Source: Brachypodium distachyon
Lineage: Eukaryota > Streptophyta > Magnoliopsida > Poales > Poaceae
NCBI RefSeq assembly: GCF_000005505.3
Contig: NC_016131.3
Coordinates: 63,225,355 to 63,289,354, forward strand
Direction of reading: 5' to 3'
DNA: 64,000 bases
The translations under genes and the position numbers were made by a program. Positions 1 to 11,152 of this stretch are shown piece by piece. Positions within the stretch are counted from its first letter, which is position 1, and the number at the start of each line of letters is the position of its first letter. The notes beneath the pieces were generated by a model. That model did no database searches. It was not told the DNA's origin and saw only the letters and a program-made list of their open reading frames with translations.

Positions 1-347
1 CAGATGGTGGGCAGCGCGAGCGCGCGCACGGCGTCGACGCGGACCCCGGAGGCGCCGTACCCGCCCACGAGCCCGCACAGGCAGGCGGCCTCGCCGTCCA
101 CGACGCCGGACAGCGCGCCGCAGCAGCCCTTCTCCGGCCGCGTCAGCGCGCTCCCGGATTCCACGTACGTCAGGCACGAGGACAGGTTCAGCAGCGCGCT
201 CGTGCAGTCCAGGTCCAGCGCCCCCCAGCTGGGCGCCGGAGCCGGAGACAGAGAGGGAGCTAGCGCCTTCGCCGTGGCCCGAGGTTGCAGCGGCGAGACC
301 GCCGCGAGGAGCGCGAGCGCGAGGACTGCGGCCACGGGCGGCATCAT
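1..347 (-). CDS. Non-specific lipid-transfer-like protein (LTPG type), 5' part only
   Basis: Read leftward from paired ATG codons at 345-347 and 342-344, the frame stays open for 115 codons to the window edge. It starts with a hydrophobic signal peptide of about 25 residues, followed by a short Ser/Pro/Ala linker. The eight-cysteine lipid-transfer fold is then visible: C48, C58, the CC pair C75-C76, the CxC pair C89/C91, and a codon starting TG at the edge that would be the seventh Cys after PTI. Family members bind lipids in a hydrophobic cavity in the apoplast. Those with a C-terminal GPI signal (LTPG) sit on the outer plasma membrane and help export cuticular lipids. The GPI tail, if present, lies outside the window, so LTPG rather than plain nsLTP is an inference. 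The very high GC is normal for a grass single exon. Confidence 0.8.
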   Translation of the reverse strand, partial: MMPPVAAVLALALLAAVSPLQPRATAKALAPSLSPAPAPSWGALDLDCTSALLNLSSCLTYVESGSALTRPEKGCCGALSGVVDGEAACLCGLVGGYGASGVRVDAVRALALPTI

Positions 348-1151
348 AGCCACCGCCGGCCACGGGGTGGCTGCGCCTGCTTGCTCTCTGCCTCTCTGGA
401 CTGTGTCGGCCGTGCTTTGTTTGACATGTGGAGATGGGGAGCGCAGTGTGTGTCTCTTTGTTTTGTGTCTGCTGTATGCGTAGGCTGAGTAATGTGATGG
501 AGTGTTGTATTCTACACTTGTATCACTCGTATAGTGTAGTAGGCCAGTAGCGGTAGTGAATACTGAACTGGTGGCCTCTGTGTTTGTGTGTGGAGTGTGG
601 ACATCGCTAATTCTAGGGTTGCCTGTTCATGGTCTCCTTCGTTTGTTGGGTCTTCTGTTGGCTCAGGCAAGTTGAAACTCAGGAGTCAAAAGATAACTGT
701 GCTACTGCTTATCTCCATCAGTCTACTGCGTTGGGGCCTTTACTTGCCATAGAAATCGCAAAGTATTGCATAGCCTAATTCCGACTGCTGAAATTACTCC
801 ATGGTATCCTTTTAGTGCTACTCTTTTTGTATTGTAGGGTTTTCAAATTCTCAAAGATTCTAATTCTAAGGAAAAAAAAATCTTCTAAAAGAGCACTATT
901 GATCATTGGATGGGTTTGGCAAAATCCTATGAAATCTATTCCTTTGGTCTTAATTCTATAAACCTCATTCCTTTTTTCCTTTAATCACTATAAAATCTTA
1001 TGTTCTTTCCTGTGCACCATCAAGACACCACTTCCAAAATTCATGTCTTCAAATCCTACAGGAATTTCATGTGTTTTCAATCCTGTACAAATTCAATGTA
1101 CATGGCATTCCAATCAGTTTTTCCCATTCCTACATTGCTATCCAAGGTACT
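348..1151. other. Spacer, 5' flank of the lipid-transfer gene
   Basis: This stretch holds the 5' UTR and promoter side of the leftward lipid-transfer gene, then AT-rich sequence. I see no coding region and no confident TATA box. Short open frames here have no recognisable content. Confidence 0.5.
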
Positions 1152-1234
1152 AATTCTTGACTCAAATTTGTCCAAATATGGACGGATGTATAGATACGTT
1201 TAATATTTCGACAACAATTTAGGATCAGAGGGAG
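1152..1234. mobile_element. Stowaway-like MITE, left end eroded
   Basis: The right terminal inverted repeat (GGATCAGAGGGAG followed by TA) is intact. The interior (a run beginning TTGACTCAAATTTGTCC, then ATATTTCGACAA) matches the complete element at 53159-53269. The left terminal repeat has decayed. Stowaway (Tc1/mariner) MITEs insert at TA. Confidence 0.7.
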
Positions 1235-2052
1235 TAGATAGTAAAACATCGTCACAAGTAATAAGATCCAAATACAAAAATAAAAGCAAACCGGGAAAAA
1301 TGTTTTAAAAAATACGTTAATTCACCAATCATAAGGGCAGACATCCTTGCTCCAAGACGTGACTGAGGAACCACGGCCAACCGGCCAGGTGCCCGGGTGG
1401 ACTGAACCAGTAAACTACTTCGTAAGTTACAATGGCAGTTCTCACATTTCTTTGCCCCCTCCTAAAAGAGGGGAAATAATGACACATTGTATGAACAAAC
1501 AGAGATAAGTTGCACATAATCTAAAGATTACTTGGACGTAAAGGACAAAAGCTACCTTCAGGCCTCGGGGACTTGAAGAATCAAAATCAGTCAGGCAATG
1601 AAAGACGATCAAAGACACAAATAATCGTAAGTGACTAGGATACATGTAACATACTAATGGACAAGAGAACAGCTAAGGATTGCAAGTGAACATTGAATGT
1701 ATCTCGTGCAGATTGTGGACAATGTGCACAGAAAAACCTTATGCTGGAAACATAGAGGTAAAAATTTCCAGCAGCCGAGAGAACATTATTACAACAACGT
1801 TCAGTTTTCTTTCATCTAAGATAAAGAATCACGGACGCCAAATGTCCATGTTATCTCAAGCAGCTGAAATGAGACAACCGCTAGTACACCGAAGAGGAAA
1901 CTATGTAAAGTACCAATTGCCAGTCCCTATGTTTCCCCAGTGCACAGAGGGAAAGAACCTCATCACTTGAAACCGAGACTGCACGGTAAACCTCCACTTA
2001 CAACAAACTGAAGAAGCATCAGTCGTCCTTACGGTAATTGCTTTGAGCAGAT
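1235..2052. other. Spacer and TOM40 3' flank
   Basis: This lies directly downstream of the TOM40 stop codon, so its right part is probably the TOM40 3' UTR. I see no coding region and could not place the polyadenylation site. Confidence 0.4.
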
Positions 2053-5000
2053 TTACTCCCCTACGGTCAATCCAAAACCAAACTTGTAGTTCTTCTTTGA
2101 ATGGTCAATCTGTCTCATAGAACAAAGTTAAAAATATAATAATCCAAAAATATTGAAGGCACTCATTTCTTGTTCAAACAAATAAGCATCCTGGGGAGAT
2201 TTTTTTAAATATTGAAACGTCATACTAGAACTCGAACCTCTGCAGAAAGAAGAAAGTTGACACCCATGTTCAGTCTCTCCTCCAAGTATGCAGCAACGAC
2301 ACCATTTGAATCAATTTTGCCCCTTAGACGGCACTGTTAACAGAATTCATTAATTAACAAACTGAAGCAACCAAAATCATTTTGAAAACAAGGGAAAACA
2401 TGGGTGAAAGTGAATTGGCATTTGGCAGAAACAGGCCCATAATAGAGGAACAAAACTTGGAATAGCTAAATAAATGTTAACTTGGAAAAATAAAACTTGG
2501 AATGGCTACACGATACAAAATGTCAAAATTGTTGCATGGATACTGACCTGCCTAAGCATATAGTCATAACCAACACTAGAAGTCACATCTCTCGACATGT
2601 GGTTATACATGAAGTCAGAAGCAAGAGACACCTGCACAATGACGCAAATAGAAGCTGGGATCAGTTAACAGAGCACCTGAAATATTTGTGTCAAGAATAT
2701 TCGAGTCTAACCTTTTCGGAAACTTTCTGGACATAACTTAAGGCAACTATGCCAGTGCTAGCGACCTGTAGAGTACCCACCTGCAATGGTCATAAAAAAT
2801 AATGCTCAGCCTGCTGTCTTGTAGTTTCACTTGCTATCTATCAGCTTTATTTGTAGCAGATTATTTTTCTATACACAAGTGGATATTTAAACCATGCAAG
2901 TACTCTACGTGGCGGCTTTATATAGTGATGGATTAAAGGAAATGAACCACTTCTTATCTCTTATTTCTTCAGTAAAACGAGGGAATTCAAAGGTGGCATC
3001 TGGGAGCACCTACCCCTGACTATAAATGAACAATTTTCCGTGTCAAAAATAACGATAACACATATCAATGTTTGAGTCTTCTAAGTGCATGTAACCTATC
3101 ATAAAAAATGTTTAAGTTTTGCGCCCTGTGCAAAAAAACTATTTTAGTAATGAAAGGTATGGCTTCGTAACACTGAAGTTTGTTTGTTTTGGTCCAGGAC
3201 ACAAAAAATTGCTCCTTTTAGACACGAAAATTTACAGGTATGTTGAAGACTCGAACAGTTACAGGCATCATTGTTTTCAGAATGAGTTTTTTACTGTTCA
3301 TCTCAGGTGCAGGAGCCAAAACACCTTCATTTAATGTGCATGCACATTGTTTACAGCTTAAAGTAGCTTCTCTTTCTATGTATTGGCTTGCGTTTTCACA
3401 CTAGATTAATTCTCCACGCAATATGACTGGATATTTAAGCCATGCAAGCAAAGCGCAATCAAGTGCGTAACGATGAACAATGGTGCCTTTTTATAGTGAT
3501 TGATTGAAGGAAATGACCCACTTCCAATCTCTAATTTCTTCAGAAGATGAGGGAGGGAGCAATTTCCAAAATAAGTATGTGCCTTACGTAGATAGCCTAT
3601 ATATTAATTTCCCTAAAAGCTACTCCCTCTGAACTAAAACCACGACAAGAATTTAGGATTGGAGGGAGTAGATTATTAAACAACAATGCAACATGTAAAT
3701 CTTTACTACCCAATTTAAACCTAAATACCATAAGCAAATGGACGACAGAAGTTCAACCTATGCCATTCAAACAAAAATAGACCAAACAAGTTCCTTACCA
3801 TTTTATCTGTACTGTAACGAGAATTAAAACCAATCCCTGACTTCCTCTGCTGACCGAGCCAGAATATCTCAGTTCCCATCGACAAATTTGGCGTAACACT
3901 CTGGAACACAAAATTATTGTTAACTCATTGTCAATACAAGAGTAAGAACAATTTATCTCCATAACAATGTCACTACAAAATATTTAGTCATCAACATGTG
4001 AGTGTCCATAAGTGTATCAAGGTTATTTAATAATTTATATAAATGCTAGCGATTTAGCAAAGGTCAGATCAATTCTATGCGTGATATGTTGTGTATTTGA
4101 AAATTGTAAACTTCATTGCTAGAACTATTATTGAATATTTCCAACAAAAAAGGCAAATGCACAAATCTTACAGTGTCCACACAATTTCTTATATTTGATA
4201 ACAAACTTAATCAGGGATATTATGAAGTCTGATCAACAAGTACAATCCGTTTTGTGTCTAAGTGTAAAGCAGCCAGCTCAAGGTTAAAAAAAACGAAAGT
4301 GCAAAATCCACTATTTCTAAGCACAACCAAAACATCAACCAGAGAACACATGGTCCTGGAATAAGATGGGAGTATAAAAGAAGCTCAACAGACAGAAAAG
4401 AGCAAAAAAAAAATGGATGTAAACACATGAGCTGAACTTGCTGAACTTCAGAATTTTCAACAATCAAGAAACAAATGGACAACTAGGGCAAAGCTTAAAT
4501 ATACAGATTATTTTTGTTCCCTTAGCTGATGAAGATGCAGTCTGACATTGTAAGTCAAATAACAAGAATAAAGAGCTTTACCTGAATGTAGTTTGCGCCA
4601 TAGAACGCATTGTTTCCAATTTGAAATTGTGCTCGATAGTCTTTGCCCTACACAAATGTGTAAAATGTAACAGAAGTAGATGTTAGGATGGATGCACACA
4701 ATAAGGTAGATTTTGAATAAAGCATGCTGATAAATAACTCAACATTCCTTTTAAAAAATAACTCAATGTTGCTTAAAGAAGCATTGCCACAAATACTGAC
4801 CTTGTAATCAAAGTTGAACATCCCTTGGGAATAATGTGGCTCATTGGTAAGCTGGAAAACAGGAAACCATCAGCCATCGTAAAGTGTAAACAAACAGTCA
4901 TCAAATTAACTACCTGTGCGTTTATTTTCAGCGCGAGATTTTCTGTCAGATCACATTTCACACGAGCATTTAGCCTTCCATCAGTCATCAACCTTCCAAT

Positions 5001-6641
5001 AAGCATAAGCTACAAAAAAGTCCATGCACAATCAAAAATCAAGTTTACAAATACAACATGCCGTAAATTGTCATGGCACATAGAATGCAAAGAGAACAAA
5101 CCTTTGGATCTAGAAAATTGGCACCGAATTCATACTGTGATGTTGGGACTTTGATAACATCAGCTGACTGAGATGGAACTTCCAAGGAACCCATAAGAAC
5201 ACTGTTGAAGTTGACAGTATACATCATAAATAAGAAAGAAAGAAAAGGAATAACCAATATTTTGCATTTTTCTCACCTGTGGCTAAGCGCAAACTTATTA
5301 GTTAACATTTTTGTGAAGTCAAATCTCAATCCTTCAAAAAGTTCAGGCTTCAAAGACACTGCAAATGAGCATGTCAGTAGAGCACATGAAAGAAAGCCCA
5401 AGTGATAACTGCGCATACACAGTAGCAGACAGCCGAATGTGCGCACCAAAGCAAAGTCAATTGCATTTCCTCGCAATATGTAGAATGTAAAGTCATATAG
5501 ACATATTTCAAGTGATTAGCAAGGTGTGACTGAAGCTGGGAAAGGCATCTCATGAGACTGAACTAGTAAGGTAAGCTAAACAAATTAAAAATGTTAAACC
5601 TTAGAAGGCAGCAATCCATGATAGTTTTGCCGCAATAGCAAGTTCAATATTGCAGATAGAAGAATTTTTTGGTTGTTCTTCATTGTGTAGATGCAAGAAT
5701 TCATTGTTAACAAACCAGATATACTCTATAACATTTTAGATGGCCTGCAGTCTGTATTCTCAAACTTTAACTGGCAATGTATACAATATTATTTATATGG
5801 GTAGCTGAAAACAGTATCATTACACTTGCCATGCAAATATTTCACAATCTAACAATTTAAAGTTATTTGCTAACACATATAACATAAAAACAAAGTTGCT
5901 TGTTGGAGACCATGTACATGTCCAAAACATCAGAGATATTGGAGTATTTCCACCTCATGGTAATATCCTATTCATCATCACCATGCCAGAAAAGCTTAAG
6001 GCATCTCGAAATTGGGTATAGGTTAACCACCATCAGACCCCTTTCTTAGGCTAGATCATATCTCGCATATGTCAACATGCATTTGTTACTTTGCTAGGGA
6101 TCCCTCTGGAGCAGCAGTGGTATACTTGGGGTAAGATATGGAGATTGGAGAACATTGTCATGCTACTTCTATACAACTGCTGCATTACAGTAGTGCTTCC
6201 GTCGGTGCTCTCCTGGGAAAAGTTCCAACAAATCTCAGATGGAATAAACTTCACTAGCTTTTGATCTCGACAGCACACTATCGAAACGATTATAGCACGT
6301 AGAGCAACCGCGTCGCTACTAAGGAGCCGATTATAGCACGAATTCATCACCGAACACAGGATCTCAGACAGCAATGCTGCAGCAATTCACACACAATAAC
6401 TGTTAAAGACTTAAAAAGTGGAGAGGCAAGGGGACGGACTGAGGGCTTCGCGCTGGATCTCCTCGTAGGGCACGGGGCAGGGAAGGTTGAGGTAGTCAAC
6501 CTTCTCCTCCTCCTTCTTCTCATCCCCGTCCGGCTTGGGCGGGAGGATGCCGGCGAGCCCGGGCCCATACGGCGAGGCGGCACCGTGGGGCTGCGCGGGA
6601 GGAGGAGGCGGCGGCGCTGCGGCGGAGGCGGCGGATCCCAT
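2053..6641 (-). CDS. TOM40: Mitochondrial import receptor subunit TOM40
   Basis: TOM40 is the beta-barrel channel of the TOM complex, through which nearly all precursors cross the outer mitochondrial membrane. Eleven coding exons join in frame with GT-AG borders: 6440-6641, 5277-5358, 5102-5201, 4914-5009, 4801-4851, 4582-4647, 3799-3900, 2712-2765, 2548-2631, 2238-2333 and 2053-2109 (990 nt, 329 codons plus TAA). The product has a Pro/Ala-rich N terminus, the plant-typical stretch [16 protein letters not shown] (residues 48-63), then the Porin_3 barrel with [31 protein letters not shown] and YDYMLRQ, and the end [10 protein letters not shown]. The ATG at 6639-6641 gives the expected N terminus. 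One oddity is that exons 7 and 8 join KM directly to VASTG, where the plant proteins I remember have about five more residues. Identification is firm; expression is untested. Confidence 0.93.
3623..3668. mobile_element. Short Stowaway MITE in TOM40 intron 7
   Basis: A 46-bp element runs from CTCCCTCTGAACTAAAAC to AATTTAGGATTGGAGGGAG between TA dinucleotides. Its ends are inverted repeats and it is a deletion form of the element at 56853-56938. It lies between TOM40 exons 7 and 8. Confidence 0.7.
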
Positions 6642-6700
6642 GGCGGCGGAACCCTAGGTTAGGGTTCTGTGTGGGCTTTGGCCTTTTCTGGGGGGTTCTC
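6642..6700 (-). promoter_or_regulatory. TOM40 5' UTR/promoter with telo-box
   Basis: On the gene's strand an AACCCTAA telo-box (6659-6666) lies about 18 bases upstream of the ATG, with a TGGGCT/AGCCCA site II-like motif just beyond it (near 6671-6676). This pairing is known from promoters of plant genes for ribosomal and mitochondrial housekeeping proteins. The motifs are seen directly; their function is inferred. Confidence 0.45.
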
Positions 6701-7129
6701 GTCTTCCACCACGCGAAGCAGAGGAGGTGGATTTGTTGGGACTGTTCCAGACTTTCGGCCGCAGTTCAGATCGGCCTCCTGCAGTCCTATGCTGTGCTGG
6801 TCGCATTTGCCGTCCTACACCGGGCGGAAAACCGAGCCTAAAACCAAATCCAACTAAATTACCGTACCCTCTCTGTTCCAAACAAAAACTAGTCGAGTGA
6901 GTACCAATATTGGTTAAGCTCTTTTTTTCTCCTGTTTTTTTCTGAAAGGTGTGTATTAATTATCAAATTGTTTTCAGTGGCGAAGCTAGAGCAGAATTTT
7001 AATGGATTCGACTCTCTTACTTATAGTGTAATTTTTTTCTAATAAACATGTTGAAGACTAATCTAATGAAGGATTGACAAATTCCATTGGGTTCACTTGA
7101 ACCCATGGCTTGTATACCAGCTCCGCCCC

Positions 7130-7570
7130 TGATTGTTTTGTTACAATCGATCACGACCTGGCTCGACACGCAGGAAGGTAGAGAGTCATTCAACACACCA
7201 CCACTCGACACACTACTTGCGAACCTAGCAAGTACATGAGCCACACCATTGTTGTTCCAAGACGTGTAGCAAAAGGTGATGCCGAGATCAAAGGTAGCAA
7301 CCTGGAAAATATCACACAAGATAGGCCGGAGAGCAGACCGATTGTCCGTCGAATTACGAAGAGCCTGGACAACAGCAAGAAAGTCGCTTTCGACAGTCAC
7401 CGGCCAGTCACAAAAATTCTTTGCAATTTTGAGCCCTTCCAAGAAAGTTAGGACTCCAACAGAGGATATATCAGGACAGGTCGCGAGAGTATTCCAGTTG
7501 ATAGGATAACAATACCCTTATCATCTCCAAGAAAAGCCTCCCAGCCAGCACTTCCATCACACTCCGTTCG
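7130..7570 (-). pseudogene. LINE-type RNase H (RVT_3) remnant
   Basis: The minus strand reads EGLKIAKNF, then VESDFLAVVQAL and, further on, TSWNNNGVAHVLARFA. This is the order of the RNase H-like domain at the C-terminal end of plant LINE (L1) polyproteins (EGL..A, E-S-D, N..AH.LA). A preceding piece (SAGWEAFLGDDKG, near 7500-7560) matches the first strand of the same fold but is separated by a stop and a frame change. No reverse transcriptase or A-tail is present, so this is a broken fragment. A domesticated RNase H gene is less likely because of the breaks. Confidence 0.6.
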
Positions 7571-7596
7571 AATGTAGATATCGAGCCTTAGAGTTC

Positions 7597-8526
7597 GGAA
7601 TTGGCATTGGATCTCTTCAATTCTTTTGTTTGGATGGTCTAGGAATTAGGATATTGGAATTCCCCTCCAATTCTAATCGGTACTGCCAACGCTAGCAAGC
7701 ACCTCCATCCAATTCCGACCCCTTCCGCTTGGTTTTGGGCTGAATTCGCCCACTTCCCAACACCTTGCCCACGTGCGCAAAAGAAGAGCACACCCGAGAG
7801 AGGAGAATACATGGGAGGGCCCCATCTTCTTTCCCCAAGAATCCACCTCGTTCTTCCCTAAATCCGGTGAGATCCGTCGTCTCCGGCCTGCCCGTTGTCG
7901 CCCGGTGCCTTCCCCGGCCCCTCCAGTTGCCGCCACCCCGTTCTTCCTCAGATCCGGCGAGATGCACTGGCGCTGTCTCCGCCCTGCCCGTCGCTGTCAC
8001 GGCGTCTTCCCCGGCCTCGCTCGTTGCCACCTCGACACCTTCGTCGGCCTCGTCTGTTGCCGCTATGCCGTTCTTCCCCGGCCTAGCCCGATGCCGACGC
8101 GACGTTCTTCCTCGGATCCGGCGAGATCCGTCCCCGCTGTCTCCGTCCTTGCCCGGTGCAGTACCTCCCTCCGCTTCTCTTTCAATCGGTGGCAGCCACG
8201 AGCCCACGAAATTTCCCCTCCTGCATCCCCTTTCTCTCAGATTTCTGTGCTGGATTGAGAATTTGTGTTGCACGGATAATACTTGTTGGATGGGGAATTT
8301 GTGCCGTATGGAGAATATTGCTTGATGGAGATTTTTTTTCACTTTTTTTAACAATATTGCTACTGTAATGGATATATTATCAGAATACTTACATGTGTTT
8401 CTGTTTGTAGAGTGATATATAATCATTGTATGAACATGTTGTAGAATGTACAAACAGTTTTTCCTTTACAATTCCATCCGTTGTACATCCAAACATGAAT
8501 TGGAATTGGATCTACCTTTCAATTCC
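7597..8526. mobile_element. Element bounded by imperfect 43-bp inverted repeats
   Basis: The sequence at 7597-7639 (GGAATTGG..GGATCTC..CAATTC..TGTTTGGATG) is matched in reverse complement at 8483-8526 (CATCCAAACATGAATTGG and onward). The interior at 7750-8230 is GC-rich and repeats a CTTCCTC-GATCCGGCGAGAT module two to three times. This looks like 5' UTR or first-exon sequence carried between terminal repeats, as in a Pack-type non-autonomous DNA transposon. No transposase is seen. The superfamily is not assigned and the ends are approximate. Confidence 0.4.
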
Positions 8527-8941
8527 ACCTGTCAATTGCGTGCACATCCAAACAACAACATTGGTTTCTGTAAAAAAACATTGGTATTGTAGGCCAGTTC
8601 CATTTCCACTCAGATTTGGAATTCCCGCTCAATTCAATTCCCTTACTTGAATACCTACATCCACATTCAGCTTTAGTTTGCCTAGTTCCGGAGGAGACCA
8701 CTTGTTAGAAAGTTTGTAGTACTTTGTTAGTGTGTATTCATATGACATGGAATAGGTATTATAAGAGATTTCTTTTGAAAATACTTACTAACAATTAGGA
8801 TTTCATGTATTTTTTTCAAACAATACGATACACGTTAATAGAGTAATGTTTGGTCAAAGTTATGTCACTAAACTTAATACTCCATTATTTTTAGACTTCT
8901 TAGTAATCATCTAGCTATATTGATTTATTATAAATTACTAA

Positions 8942-9163
8942 CTCCACTTTAAATATAAGGTGTTCTATCTTTGTTCTAAGTCAAACATTTAAGTTTGACC
9001 GGCTTTATAGAAAAATATACTAATATCAACAGTATCAAAGAATTATAGTTTGAAGCTATATATCATGATAGATTCAATAAAACTACCTTTTCTATAAACT
9101 TGATTAAATTTTATGAAGTTAAACTTAGGACAAACCTAGAACATCTTATATTTAGGAACGGAG
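8942..9163. mobile_element. MITE with about 25-bp terminal inverted repeats
   Basis: The left end CTCCACTTTAAATATAAGG and the right end, in reverse complement CTCCGTTCCTAAATATAAGA, are inverted copies around a 222-bp AT-rich body. The ends are Stowaway-like (CTCC...GGAG). It has no coding capacity. Confidence 0.6.
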
Positions 9164-9914
9164 AAACTACGGTATATTGTACTCCTATCAATCGAAGGAA
9201 TTACCGGCAACAAATAAAGATTCCAGATAAAACCATTGATTTCATCGAGGCCATTGGAAGCTAATGTCACTATATTTGCAATTCGCATCATGAGATTCAT
9301 CCATAATCTTAAATATCCATGCCGGTGACATAGCAGTCATAAGTTGGTACCCTCGCGTTTTTCTAACAAGTTGAATGAGCCCTTTGCCTTAAAATATATG
9401 TATTTAGGATCATTGAACGATTTGAGGCTAATGAGAGACCCTCGCAAAGTAAATTACCAAACTTCTAGTCCGTTGCCAAAACGACGAATAGAAAATCAAA
9501 AACATGAAAAGACAGATCATGAACATCATTGACTTCATGGGAGTAGGTCGTGGTAGGCAGATCAAGTCTTACAAAAAAGCAATAGACCTTTATCTTATAC
9601 GACACCATCTTTGCTGCTTGCCTGCTAGGATGTTGTAATGTTGCTGCCAAATACATAAACTTAAGAAAGAAGGTACCAGCCTACAGTCTGATGTCAATCC
9701 ATGGCTTCCCTTGCCTTTTGAAACCAGAACGGTGGAGTTCACGCCTTGCTAAGTGAGTAAGAGTCGGGCCGCCTTATAATTAGTCGGTGATTATTACAAT
9801 ACACGGTTTTGGATTTTATCAATCAGGATAATTAGTCTGTGATGAAAATGTCATCGATCCAATTATCATAGGAGTCGGATTGGGGCTCTCCCACGGCCTT
9901 GTGGAGTGGTTAGA
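9164..9914. other. Spacer before Gypsy element 1
   Basis: No gene or clear repeat is recognised here. The last five bases (TTAGA, 9910-9914) pair with TTATA at 25282-25286 as a probable target-site duplication of the next element. Confidence 0.4.
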
Positions 9915-10804
9915 TGTCGAAACACGGGGCTTTGACACCGGAGATGCGTGGGCACCCCCTTTTAGGTTTGGCAGTGGGCTACGGGGATCGCTCCGGCGAT
10001 CGCCGGCGGGGCCAATGCAAAGCGTATGGGCACGATGAACACGGAAACGCTTTTTACACAGGTTCGGGCCACCCTAAGGTGTAAAACCCTACATCCTGCT
10101 TCTGAGTTTTTATTAGCCAAAGAACTAGTGTTTACAGGTTGCCGGGGGGAGTCCCCGGGTGCTCTCTCTTTTCGGCTAAGTGTCGCTTGCTATTTCGGGC
10201 TATCGCCAGTAGTGAACTATGTGTTGGTCCAACCCCTTTGACCGTTGGCGGGGGTCCTCCTTTTATACTGAAAGGGATGACACAGGTGCCACGGTGCATG
10301 GGTGACAAATGGCGAGCAGGGAGATAGGGCAGCTCTCCCTCGGTGCGCTGGCTTGCATGCAAACCAGGTAGCCCTGCAGTTAGGGGTTTAGGCGCCTGAA
10401 ATTTACCCAAGACGGGTCACCGTTGGCCAAAAGGATAGGAAATCCCCTTTTGGTCGGAGTATTAAATGATGGCGTGTGTTTCACTCCTCGTCCTGACGAA
10501 ACCTGTGCGCTGCGTGCCCGCTGAGGCGCCACGTGTTGGTGTTGCTCCCGCTCGCTCTTGCCTTCGCAACGGTTGCTTGCGCACGGGAACACTCTCCCAG
10601 CAAGTGAACTTACCAGGAAGTGCCCAGGCGGGATTCCTCCTGCTGCCCCGCAAGGCAAACCCCCGCAACCCGGCTAGCCCTGCTGGGCTGGCGACTTGCC
10701 AGGCATCTCGCGCGGAGCTGCCCGGGGCACGATCCTTCCGGGGACTAAGCGAGGTGGCCCACGCGTCGCGCAGCGGTGGCACCCCGGGTGCCACTGGTGC
10801 GACA
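9915..10804 (-). repeat. 3' LTR of Gypsy element 1
   Basis: On the element's strand the LTR starts TGTCGCACCAGTGG (10804) and ends in CGACA (9915). The copy at 24417-25281 matches it over most of its length. A purine-rich tract, CCAGGGGCTAC on the minus strand (10805-10815), lies directly upstream as the polypurine tract. Confidence 0.88.
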
Positions 10805-11040
10805 GTAGCCCCTGGGCGTGGGCCGGCAACGCCTGTTCCCGGGTAGGATCTTCCCAAGCCGGTTGCCGGGCTACGCCCTTAACTGACGCGTGGGCCTCGA
10901 GCTGCTTCAGGGCCCTGCTGTTACGCGCGGAGTAATGGGCGCGAGATTTCCGCCCTAACCTCCGCATTAAACGCGGGCGGTTAAGGCCACATCCTACAAT
11001 ATCCCCTATTGGACACGACCGTTGCTCGGCACCGGGCCGC

Positions 11041-11152
11041 TATAAGACCCCGCCGCTGTGCTAGGGGACAAACACATAGCCCCCTGCTTTTCCCCTTCGT
11101 CCCCAATCTTCCTCGCATCCCTGCTTCCGGCCAGCTTTCGCCCACACTCCTC
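11041..11152 (+). promoter_or_regulatory. Possible TATA box and leader of the antisense ORF
   Basis: TATAAGACCC at 11041-11050 lies about 110 bases upstream of the ATG at 11153 and just inside the element from its 3' LTR. This could drive plus-strand transcription against gag-pol. The motif is seen; promoter function is inferred. Confidence 0.3.

Noticed and set aside
7765..8325. Long overlapping Ser/Pro/Arg-rich open frames on both strands
   Set aside because: They come from a GC-rich repeated leader-like sequence; frames are open on both strands at once and none has a domain.
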